Both the position numbers and the translations under genes were made by a program. A stretch of 6,280 nucleotides of DNA from JANLVJ01 sp031363945. GTDB taxonomy: Bacteria > Bacteroidota > Bacteroidia > Sphingobacteriales > Sphingobacteriaceae. Below, in pieces: positions 1 through 5,749 of this stretch. The notes under the pieces were generated by a model. It did no database searches and was not told the origin of the DNA. It worked only from the letters and a program-made list of their open reading frames with translations. The stretch lies in contig JANLVJ010000058.1 of NCBI GenBank assembly GCA_031363945.1, positions 1 through 6,280 on the forward strand, read 5' to 3'. Positions within the stretch are counted from its first letter, which is position 1. Each line of letters opens with the position of its first letter.

Positions 1-61
1 TCTGCTAAAATTGTTAGCGACTGGATAAATAAACCTCAATTACGTTGAAGTCCCTAGCAGA
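1..61 (-). repeat. Nested inverted repeat, possible structured RNA or terminator region
   Basis: Bases 1-7 (TCTGCTA) and 55-61 (TAGCAGA) are perfect reverse complements. Nested inside, 33-39 and 45-51 form a second 7-bp stem around a 5-base loop. That inner stem has one C/A mismatch when read on the plus strand but a G-U wobble when read as minus-strand RNA, so it folds fully only in the direction of the carotenoid operon that ends 100 bases away. An alternative small hairpin pairs 4-8 (GCTAA) with 14-18 (TTAGC). There is no U-tract, so it is not a classical terminator. It touches the window edge, so its true extent is unknown. Function is not assigned. Confidence 0.3.
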
Positions 62-160
62 TTACTCAATAAAAGCCACAAACATTATTTCAAAAATTTA
101 AAGATAATTCCGTGAAACTCTTATTAAAATGACAGGAATAAGCTGCTTAAATGAAACATA

Positions 161-817
161 TTAAACGAACCTTTCAATATTGAACACCCCGAAAAATACA
201 AATTGAGAGATTAATAGAATCGTAGCAGCCCAGTTTTGCCGTTTAAATTTAAAAAGTTCAAAAAAGTAAAGCATAATTACGCTGAGAAAAAACCAAGAGA
301 CGTAATTGAAAAATGGTACTGAATTAGCCTGCCACTGCCAGTAATCAAATCGTATGGCCACAGGTTCTATCAAAAGATCTAAAAGAACAAGTATTATGGC
401 CCCAACAAGAATTCGAGCAAGTGTATTTTTAATTTTTAACCTAATTGTTGTAACGCCTACTGTGTAGATCACAATGAACCAATTTATGCATATTGTGAGC
501 GGAATTCCAGCTAGTTTAATGCCAAGAACCTGGCCATAATGATATTTACCAAATAATATATTTGTATGTACGCCTAACCACTCGGCGGCGAAACCTAAAG
601 AGCACGTTAAAATAATGAATAGTAGAAACCAGTTATCGATCTGATGGTGATTGATACCTATTAATATGAACATAAATAGCAGATGCAATGGTATAACCTG
701 TAAAAATGACGGTCTTAAAGATGGAAGCGATAATCCGATCAACCCAACCAGGTTAAACAATATGAAAACACCACTGATGATCAGACCACGATTGTTAGCA
801 AATGTATCTTTCAACAT
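161..817 (-). CDS. cruF: CruF-like carotenoid biosynthesis membrane protein (DUF422)
   Basis: Predicted inner-membrane protein of 218 aa, related to the CruF/DUF422 family. Known members hydrate the 1',2' double bond of an acyclic carotenoid end (gamma-carotene type), giving the tertiary hydroxyl found in myxol- and saproxanthin-type pigments. About seven hydrophobic segments can be seen, near residues 11-31, 41-55, 62-80, 104-122, 132-152, 168-188 and 197-213. Family-like motifs are E79 followed by FGKYHYG (89-95), GIPLTICINW (104-113), DLLIEP (147-152) and NYVSWF (171-176). Bacteroidota members are about this short; cyanobacterial CruF is longer. The ATG start overlaps the end of the glycosyltransferase gene by 7 bp and has a GGAAGG stretch upstream, so translation is probably coupled. 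It is the last gene of the operon. The exact substrate cannot be told from sequence; another DUF422 role in carotenoid tailoring is possible. Confidence 0.82.
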   Translation of the reverse strand: MLKDTFANNRGLIISGVFILFNLVGLIGLSLPSLRPSFLQVIPLHLLFMFILIGINHHQIDNWFLLFIILTCSLGFAAEWLGVHTNILFGKYHYGQVLGIKLAGIPLTICINWFIVIYTVGVTTIRLKIKNTLARILVGAIILVLLDLLIEPVAIRFDYWQWQANSVPFFNYVSWFFLSVIMLYFFELFKFKRQNWAATILLISQFVFFGVFNIERFV

Positions 818-1938
818 ATGCTACGACCCTTCCAAACCGTTTTTTTAGTAAAATGCTTTTGAATAGATAGAACGCCGACAATCAATAAACACATCATTTG
901 TAAAGGATGTAGTAAAATATTTTTGGGAATGCTTTGCTGTGAAATAACAGAGATCAATACCCTTGACAGGATCACTAAACCCAGCATCAAAATGATAAGA
1001 GAAGTTTTAAATGTGAAAAAGATCAGTATTGGGCCACAAATAACAAGCAATAAATAAGCAAGAAAACCAATAATATTGTAATTAAATCCGGCAAAAAGAT
1101 TCTTACTAAACCCGTCAATAGCGGTATTGTAATTATTATACATGCGGCAACTAATCATCCCATTGGCCAGCAAGGTTTCACCTTTTAGCGAGTCAGATTT
1201 AATGAGACGCATAATTTCAACATCTTCTACGACCTTATTTTTAACACGCTCGTGCCAGTTATTTTGGTGATAGGTTTCAGCGTTAAACAACATAAACTGC
1301 CCGCTTGCCACGGCAAGAGAGGTTCTTCTATTTGTGAGTATCAGGCGAAGCGGAAGTAGGTTAAGCAAAAAGAAATTCATTACCGGAATCACTAATTTTT
1401 CTCCAAAAGTCGGCATCTCCTGATTAGTAAAAAGGCTGAGAAGACAAAGGCCATTCAGGTGAACACGATGTAGTGCACTATTAATCAGAGAATCAAAAAC
1501 TTTTTCGTCAGCATCGATAAATAAAAGAAACTGACCCTTTGCCATTTGAGCTAATTGATGGCAAGCATAATTTTTACCTAACCAACCGATCGGTAATTCT
1601 TTACCTTTAATTACTTTAAATCGTGGGTGCTCAGCAGCAAAACTTTGGGAAAGGTTGTACGTATTATCCGTTGAGCTATCATCAATTATAATCACTTCAT
1701 AATTATTATAATTTTGTTTTTCTATTGATCGTAGCAATGTTAAAATATTCTTTTCTTCATTACGAACTGGAATTAAGATAGAAACCAGATCATCGTATTG
1801 TTTACCTGTAATCTTTAACCGGGGATCGGTAATAAAGTTAAAGAGCGTTACCCCAAAACGAATTATAAGAAAAGTAAAAACGGCCGAAATGATTAAATCC
1901 ACGTTAAATAATTTTGGCAGTTTGTTTTGCTCTTGCAT
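811..1938 (-). CDS. GT2 family glycosyltransferase, carotenoid-tailoring type (CruG-like)
   Basis: Membrane-anchored family 2 glycosyltransferase, 375 aa from the chosen ATG. An N-terminal hydrophobic helix (about 15-37) precedes a GT-A domain with PVRNEE (57-62), the nucleotide-sugar motif DDSS (86-89), the metal-binding DAD (142-144) and the ED acid/base-like pair (238-239). Three or four hydrophobic helices follow (about 288-356), and the tail has TVWKGR (367-372). The helices plus a WKGR tail are typical of glycosyltransferases found beside carotenoid genes, such as CruG, which adds a sugar to a carotenoid hydroxyl. The acyltransferase upstream and the CruF-like gene downstream support that role. 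Start choice: the frame is open to a TTG at 1968. The ATG at 1938 gives a 35-bp overlap with the upstream gene. A GTG at 1902, two bases past the upstream stop, would remove a non-hydrophobic leader and begin right at the anchor helix. Sugar and acceptor are not determined by sequence. Confidence 0.85.
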   Translation of the reverse strand: MQEQNKLPKLFNVDLIISAVFTFLIIRFGVTLFNFITDPRLKITGKQYDDLVSILIPVRNEEKNILTLLRSIEKQNYNNYEVIIIDDSSTDNTYNLSQSFAAEHPRFKVIKGKELPIGWLGKNYACHQLAQMAKGQFLLFIDADEKVFDSLINSALHRVHLNGLCLLSLFTNQEMPTFGEKLVIPVMNFFLLNLLPLRLILTNRRTSLAVASGQFMLFNAETYHQNNWHERVKNKVVEDVEIMRLIKSDSLKGETLLANGMISCRMYNNYNTAIDGFSKNLFAGFNYNIIGFLAYLLLVICGPILIFFTFKTSLIILMLGLVILSRVLISVISQQSIPKNILLHPLQMMCLLIVGVLSIQKHFTKKTVWKGRSIC

Positions 1939-2521
1939 GCTGGTAGAAATCCTGGTATGATTCTTCAAGATTCTGCATTCCGGTCACCTGTTTATGAAGT
2001 ATCAAATGAATATTTAGCGAGGGCTTTTTATTTTGGAAATTTTCTGTAAAGCAAGCAGCATATACAAGAGAGAATTTCGCTGTTGCTTTAATCATTATTT
2101 TATAAGAACCTTTTTCAAATTTTACCTTTTCAACAAAATTTGAATATATACTACCCTGCGGAAATATTAAAACCAAGTTACCCGGATCATTTAATAATGA
2201 AGCGGCATAATTTAACGAGGCTACCATGTCCCTTGACTCTTTTTTGACTGAAAAAGCTCCAAGATATTTGAAAAAAGAAACTTTATTTGAATTTTCCTCA
2301 AGTATCATTATATGGAACTTCTTATTAAAAAGTCTTTTATTAAGCGTGTAGAGAATAAAACCGTCCCACCAGCTGTAATGATTGGCTAAAAGCAATATAG
2401 ACCTACTTGTATCAATATCAATTTGATTGAAATCAATTGAAAAAAAATTCATTTTTACGATATGGTCGATATAACCGTCAAAAAACCATTTTATAAAAGA
2501 ATTTTTTTTAGGATAGATCAT
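1904..2521 (-). CDS. Lysophospholipid acyltransferase-family (PlsC-type) acyltransferase
   Basis: Predicted membrane-associated acyltransferase, 205 aa from the ATG at 2521. The catalytic HX4D motif is NHYSWWD (H48 and D53). The acceptor/phosphate-binding block reads FPQGS (120-124), the form many Bacteroidota members have in place of FPEGT. Family members move a fatty acyl group from acyl-CoA or acyl-ACP onto an alcohol. The frame is open to a TTG at 2566, but the ATG leads straight into an amphipathic start (MIYPKK) and a candidate promoter element covers the TTG, so the ATG is preferred. It is the first intact gene of a three-gene operon and overlaps the glycosyltransferase. With a glycosyltransferase and a CruF-like protein next to it, the likely job is acylating the carotenoid sugar, as CruD does in green sulfur bacteria. 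A general phospholipid role cannot be excluded. Confidence 0.82.
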   Translation of the reverse strand: MIYPKKNSFIKWFFDGYIDHIVKMNFFSIDFNQIDIDTSRSILLLANHYSWWDGFILYTLNKRLFNKKFHIMILEENSNKVSFFKYLGAFSVKKESRDMVASLNYAASLLNDPGNLVLIFPQGSIYSNFVEKVKFEKGSYKIMIKATAKFSLVYAACFTENFQNKKPSLNIHLILHKQVTGMQNLEESYQDFYQHARAKQTAKII

Positions 2522-2563
2522 CAATGCCGTAAAGTTTTTCTGAAATATAAAACAATCCTTATA

Positions 2564-2571
2564 CAAAAATA
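2564..2571 (-). promoter_or_regulatory. Candidate -7 promoter box for the carotenoid operon
   Basis: Read on the minus strand the bases are TATTTTTG, an exact match to the Bacteroidota primary-sigma -7 consensus TAnnTTTG. It would place the transcript start about 30-40 bases before the acyltransferase ATG. The nearest upstream TTTG (-33 candidate) is 27 bases away, longer than the usual spacing of about 19, and TATTTTTG is easy to meet by chance in AT-rich DNA, so support is partial. Confidence 0.3.
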
Positions 2572-2628
2572 AGATCTATATATTGTTGTCTTTAAAACCA
2601 AAGCATATAGGCAATGTTCACACCTCAC

Positions 2629-2847
2629 TTAAATATATTTCTTCAAAATAAATATCATTTTAGAGGCTAGTTTACCAGGATAGTTGACAGATAAAAAAAG
2701 TTTAGCAACCTCGGGAGTTTTTAAAGAACAAAAAGAACCCGTTTTGACCAGATTTTTATGTTTTCTATCAAATGCAGCGAAAAGAAATAATAGATACCGG
2801 ATATCGATTAAAAAAGGCCAGTTTGTGTGTCGACCTGGTTTTTTTAT
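2629..2847 (-). pseudogene. Unrecognised 3' gene remnant upstream of the carotenoid operon
   Basis: An open frame of 72 codons ends at a TAA (2629-2631) and is bounded upstream by an in-frame TAA at 2848-2850. It has no ATG except one 9 codons before the end. The translation looks protein-like: it opens IKKPGRHTNW, has an aromatic/hydrophobic stretch (RYLLFLFAAFDRK) in the first half, and ends in a basic, hydrophobic tail (GKLASKMIFILKKYI). This suggests the last part of a gene whose 5' end was lost. It lies about 108 bases upstream of the acyltransferase on the same strand, so it may be a former member of the pigment operon. I do not recognise the family. Chance openness in AT-rich DNA is the alternative. 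Confidence 0.35.
2810..2845. terminator. Possible bidirectional terminator-like hairpin
   Basis: An A-run (2810-2815) followed by GGCCAG pairs with CTGG followed by a T7 run (2839-2845). The core is a 4-bp CCAG/CTGG stem with a 13-base loop, extended by two G-T wobbles and then A-T pairs. It lies inside the gene remnant described above and downstream of the decayed SCO gene on the minus strand. The weak core and long loop make it a poor terminator. Confidence 0.25.
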
Positions 2848-2971
2848 TTAAAAATTGATAAATAGAATACTGGGATAAATTGATTGAATTTGGATACGTT
2901 ACGATAACCCTGTTTCACTAAACTTAGTTGGAAGTAAGTTCTATTGAATTCTTTTAAAATTCCGGCTATCC

Positions 2972-3573
2972 TTATTCCGCGAGCAGCAACCTGATGTGCG
3001 TAATCAAATTTTACACCTCAAACACCAGCGTACTTTTATATACACGGCTTATCCGGCCTTTGCCATCAATTAGCACCAGGTTTTCGGTATGCAGAAACTA
3101 ATCGGTTCCTTTATTAAAGCCGATAGCATCATGTGCAAAATATGCGCGTCGGGCAAGTTTATAAATGGTATCCTGGTTGCCAGTAAGCAGGTAACAGTTT
3201 TTTCCATTAATGCCATGATTTTCGGCATATTTTAGAAGAACCGGTACGCTGTCAATAAGCGGTCTTACGCTTTGCGACATCAAAAGTATCCGGCTGTTGT
3301 TACCAAAAGCACGCTAAAAGCCACCATGTTACTCATCATACGCGGACAAATTGCAGAGCAGGAAGTAAGAAAGAAATTGGCCACGTATATTTTCCCCTGC
3401 GTATCCTTGTTAGTTATTGTTTTTCAACACTGGTTAGTAAAGCGGAACGGTGCAATGGTATGAATAGACGAATAGTTTTTATCAGTTGGCGAAAGCCAAA
3501 CCGGGGTGAAATTGGGTATTTGGATAGCCAATTCAGGAAATGAAATATGTTCTTCAAGCGTTACAATGCGCAT
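2972..3573 (-). pseudogene. SCO1/SenC-family copper chaperone, decayed, with a foreign-looking N-terminus
   Basis: Rejoining the frame gives about 200 codons, the usual length for a SCO protein (thioredoxin-fold copper chaperone for cytochrome oxidase assembly). In order it shows FTNQ..KTITNKD, KIYVANFF, the copper motif CSAIC (Cys codons at 3358-3360 and 3346-3348), PRMMSNM, IDSVPVLLKYA, LTG.QDTIYKLAR, GFNKGTD, the second copper site FLHTEN (His codon 3089-3091), and LVLIDGKGRI. Lesions: TGA at 3424-3426 where Gly is expected, one base missing near 3314-3315 (probably inside a Gln codon), TAG at 3098-3100 (Gln or Glu expected), and TAA at 3011-3013 (Lys expected). After the last, the frame goes on through LITHIRLLLAE to its own TAA at 2972-2974. 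The first ~20 codons (MRIVTLEEH...) lack a signal peptide and resemble an amidohydrolase start. The copper motifs survive, so decay may be fairly recent, but no full product can be made. Confidence 0.85.
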
Positions 3574-3588
3574 ATTATAAAAATTACG

Positions 3589-4104
3589 TTATTTTTGAAT
3601 TAAATTATGATAAAAAAATCTGACCTGATTACCATCAAGCCTTACCACTATCTTTAACCAATTTTGATGATATGCCTTGGATATTTTTGAAACCTTGATA
3701 ATGGATGCTTGCCCTGATTTTTTCAATAATGGCAGGAATTCTTGGGTAATTAGTAAAACATCGAAAAAATTGGTTTTGAATATCGCACGCAGGTTTTCCA
3801 GATCGCATGCGAAAAAATCTTGAGGCAGCTTGCCGCCGGTACCCGCATCATTGATTAAAATATCTATTGATCCAATGATAGTCTCCAATAGCTTTCTTGC
3901 CTCCCGAACGGTATTAACATTGGTCACATCAAATTAAATACTTTCTACATTGAATATTCCTTGATGATGCAACTTTTGAACTGCTTGCAATCCGTTTTTT
4001 TTGCTTCTGATTCCCAAATAAACGAAATAATCTAATTGGGTCAGTTGCGTGGCCGTTTCAAAACCGATCCCTTTATTTGCCTCAGTTATCAAAACAGTTT
4101 TCAT
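3589..4104 (-). pseudogene. Short-chain dehydrogenase/reductase (SDR), broken and internally shortened
   Basis: One frame runs from the ATG at 4104 to a TAA at 3589-3591, 171 codons, against about 245 for a classical SDR. It begins MKTVLIT, then EANKGIG where the family has GANKGIG, so the first glycine of TGxxxGIG is lost (GAG codon 8). An in-frame TAA at 3934-3936 follows VESI. The family's NNAG motif reads NDAG (codons 85-88). The segment up to SGQASIIKVS matches the SDR core up to the catalytic Ser region (SIINVSS in relatives). The expected Tyr-x-x-x-Lys and the substrate loop are absent. The last ~20 codons (RLDGNQVRFFYHN) faintly resemble an SDR C-terminal tail, as if about 75 codons had been deleted. 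Substrate unknown. A GTG at 3927 could restart the frame but would lack the cofactor-binding strand. Confidence 0.82.
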
Positions 4105-4327
4105 ATCATTAGTTAATCTTTACAACCTATTTAGCATTTGATGAATTAATTCAACTAGGCAAAGTAATTCTGCCTGTGAATTCAAATCAAGACAACGCTT
4201 AGGGTTGTTATAGGACTATTCAAGGATCAACTACTATACTAGGGTTTCCAAACTCTAAACTTTACAGGAAGGAGATACGAAAGGGGCAATAAGTTGAGCC
4301 GTCAAACCCAAATTTTAAAAATTGTAA

Positions 4328-4489
4328 ATCTCACGGTATGGTGATTACAATCCAGAAGATGAATTTACCACCTTATACATGTGGAATATAGGTTTTTACG
4401 ATGTCATAGGGCCATTTCCAGAGTATTTCTGGATAAGTTTTAAAGAACGTTTGGCAAAAGAAAGAAAAATAATTCTATTAAGTCTATAG
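4328..4489 (+). other. Unrecognised short open stretch, possible gene remnant
   Basis: Fifty-three sense codons run from just after a TAA (4325-4327) to a TAG at 4487-4489. The only good start is an ATG at 4379, which would give 36 aa. The translation is protein-like, rich in aromatic residues (RYGDYNPEDEF early on, NIGFYDVIGPFPEYFW in the middle) and then basic (FKERLAKERK). The stop codon lies inside the loop of the hairpin at 4461-4510. I do not recognise a family. It may be the tail of a lost gene or chance. Confidence 0.25.
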
Positions 4490-4510
4490 CTTTTATAGAA
4501 TTTCTTTTTT
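4461..4510. terminator. AT-rich inverted repeat, bidirectional terminator-like
   Basis: AATTCTAT (4471-4478) and ATAGAATT (4495-4502) form a perfect 8-bp stem. It is flanked by an A-rich arm (4461-4468) and a T-rich arm (4505-4510) that continue the pairing after two mismatches. An alternative 6-bp hairpin inside it pairs TCTATA (4483-4488) with TATAGA (4494-4499). The T-tract after the stem fits intrinsic termination on the plus strand, the A-tract on the minus strand. No intact gene ends here, so it may be the leftover terminator of a lost gene. Confidence 0.4.
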
Positions 4511-4548
4511 TAGCACGTTTCTTTTTATACATTTACATTGTTTAGTGA

Positions 4549-4683
4549 AAGCAATGGTTAAATAAAGAAACAAAACGTTCGCATTTATATCGCATCCGAC
4601 TTGCTAATGCCTTTAATAAGGAAGGTAAAGTTTCGTTGTTGTTGATTTCAATTGCTTTCTTGTCGTCCCCTATTAACGACTAA
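4549..4683 (+). other. Short open stretch before carbonic anhydrase, unrecognised
   Basis: Forty-four sense codons lie between a TGA (4546-4548) and a TAA (4681-4683), with no ATG. The translation is first basic (KQWLNKETKRSHLYRIR) and then hydrophobic (VSLLLISIAFL). It could be a gene remnant or chance. It ends 44 bases before the carbonic anhydrase start, so this stretch would otherwise hold that gene's promoter region. Confidence 0.15.
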
Positions 4684-4727
4684 TAACTTCTTATTTCAGG
4701 CCAATAAAGTCTTACTATAAAAAACTT

Positions 4728-5291
4728 ATGTCAAAAAGTCAAATCCACCAACAGTTATTAGGTGCAAATGCCGAATACGTTAAGCACTTCGGTAACAAGT
4801 CGGAACTAACTTTACCACCAGCGCGCCAGTTTGCAATATTAACTTGCATGGATGCCCGGCTTGACCCGGCAAAATACGCTGGACTTGCAGAAGGGGACGC
4901 ACATGTTATCAGGAATGCCGGTGGTCGTGCAAGTGACGACGCGATCAGATCGCTGATCATTTCACATAAATTATTAGGTACTAAGGAATGGTTTGTGATC
5001 CATCATACTGATTGCGGCATGGAGCTTTTCACAAATGATATCATTGCTGGTTTGCTGTCGAAAAGTTTGAAAACTGCTGCAGTAGATGAAAAAGGCTGGC
5101 GTAATGTAACCGAAGAAGGCGGATCGGACGAGGCCTTTTTCATTAATTTTTTAACTATAAAAAATCTCGAAAACAGCGTGCGGGAGGATGTCAAACGCAT
5201 AAAAGATCATCCACTCGTAGCGAAAGACATTCCTGTATATGGGTACATTTATGACGTAAAAACGGGTAAACTAATAGCTGTTCCGGAATAA
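4728..5291 (+). CDS. Beta-class carbonic anhydrase
   Basis: Cytoplasmic zinc enzyme of 187 aa that interconverts CO2 and bicarbonate, supplying bicarbonate for carboxylation reactions and helping pH balance. The zinc ligands of the beta class are visible: C40 in the CMDAR block, then H93 and C96 in HHTDCG. The active-site Asp-Arg pair is D42-R44. RNAGG (62-66) is the next conserved block. The length and the C-terminal GYIYDVKTGKL block (172-182) fit the short, prokaryotic branch of beta enzymes (Rv1284-like) rather than the longer plant-like forms. There is no signal peptide. No Shine-Dalgarno site precedes the ATG, only an A-rich leader, as is usual in Bacteroidota. The frame is intact and it stands alone: an IS begins about 30 bases after its stop and the upstream 600 bases lack a live gene. 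Confidence 0.93.
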   Translation: MSKSQIHQQLLGANAEYVKHFGNKSELTLPPARQFAILTCMDARLDPAKYAGLAEGDAHVIRNAGGRASDDAIRSLIISHKLLGTKEWFVIHHTDCGMELFTNDIIAGLLSKSLKTAAVDEKGWRNVTEEGGSDEAFFINFLTIKNLENSVREDVKRIKDHPLVAKDIPVYGYIYDVKTGKLIAVPE

Positions 5292-5346
5292 AAAGATTTC
5301 CTCTTCCTGAATTCGTTTTAGCGTAAAGTGGCTTACATTCATCAAA

Positions 5347-5749
5347 ATGACTAAACCAAAGAAATACATTAATCTACCAGGCCATGTCTTTTACAGGTAG
5401 ACGATACGTTCAAAAAGAAGGTTCTAGACGATATAGCCCAGGGTTTGATCAGCGAACGGAAATTTGCCAAGCTATATAATATCGATAGAGAAAATATTTC
5501 TGCCTGGAGAATTGCAATGACCAGGCCGGTTCTTACGAAGCTCGGGGTTCCTAAAATCGTAAAGATTCGGTCAGAATCAGTGTCGGTATCAGGGTAATTG
5601 CGTTAAATAATGAATTGAAACTTGTAAAGCAGCAGCTTATTCATGAGAGGTTACGCTCAGAAGCCCTGATGACAATTATCGAAATTGCAGAGCTGGAACT
5701 AAATATTCCGATACAAAAAAAGCATTCACCCCAGCAGTCAAAAAAATGA
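5347..5749 (+). pseudogene. IS3-family OrfA (DNA-binding transposase subunit), two frameshifts
   Basis: The reading starts at the ATG at 5347 (MTKPKKYINLPGHVFY) and hits TAG at 5398-5400. One base missing near 5395-5396 moves it to a frame that continues VDDTFKKKVLDDIAQG, then the helix-turn-helix region ISERKFAKLYNIDRENISAW, to a TAA at 5595-5597. A second missing base near 5592-5593 moves it to the third frame, with the leucine-rich coiled-coil (ALNNELKLVKQQL ... AELELNIPIQKK) and a TGA at 5747-5749. Restoring both bases gives about 134 aa, a normal OrfA length. The HTH binds the IS ends and the coiled-coil oligomerises. The TGA overlaps the first ATG of orfB (ATGA). Confidence 0.83.
5740..5746 (+). 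promoter_or_regulatory. Programmed -1 frameshift heptamer (A AAA AAA) at the orfA/orfB junction
   Basis: Seven adenines lie in the last OrfA codons with phase A AAA AAA followed at once by the OrfA TGA. A -1 slip there makes the next codon the ATG at 5746 and enters the orfB frame exactly. This is the canonical arrangement that makes the OrfAB transposase in IS3 elements. In this copy both ORFs are broken elsewhere, so the site is probably a relic. Confidence 0.65.

Larger units (their letters stand above)
4105..4727. other. Long region without a convincing gene
   Basis: Between the divergent SDR relic and the carbonic anhydrase there are 623 bases with stops in all frames at short intervals. 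I see an AGGAAGGAG stretch at 4266-4274 with no sensible gene behind it, two short plus-strand open stretches (4328-4489 and 4549-4683) and an AT-rich inverted repeat (4461-4510). No clear Bacteroidota promoter (TTTG ... TAnnTTTG) could be placed before the carbonic anhydrase. Confidence 0.5.

Noticed and set aside
1..61. tRNA or integron attC site
   Set aside because: The 7-bp outer stem recalls an acceptor stem, but the element is only 61 bases, has no T-arm or anticodon arm, and the required attC core sites are not paired.
651..848. Plus-strand 65-codon ORF
   Set aside because: Antisense shadow across the overlapping CruF-like and glycosyltransferase genes, with no motifs of its own.
2844..2969. 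Minus-strand open stretch of 41 codons just after the SCO relic
   Set aside because: No start, no recognisable motif, AT-rich sequence, and it ends in the T-run of the hairpin at 2810-2845; chance is enough to explain it.
3272..3463. Plus-strand 63-codon ORF
   Set aside because: Lies antisense to the SCO relic, whose minus-strand reading has clear family motifs; the plus reading has none.
2972..3573. Stop-codon reassignment or selenocysteine as an explanation for the TGA in the SCO gene
   Set aside because: TAG and TAA lesions and a frameshift occur in the same gene, and the TGA is at a Gly position, not a Cys of the copper motif.
4266..4274. Strong Shine-Dalgarno-like AGGAAGGAG
   Set aside because: The following TTG frame stops after a few codons and Bacteroidota rarely depend on such sites.
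4739..5200. Two minus-strand ORFs within the carbonic anhydrase gene
   Set aside because: Antisense shadows of an intact, motif-rich enzyme gene.
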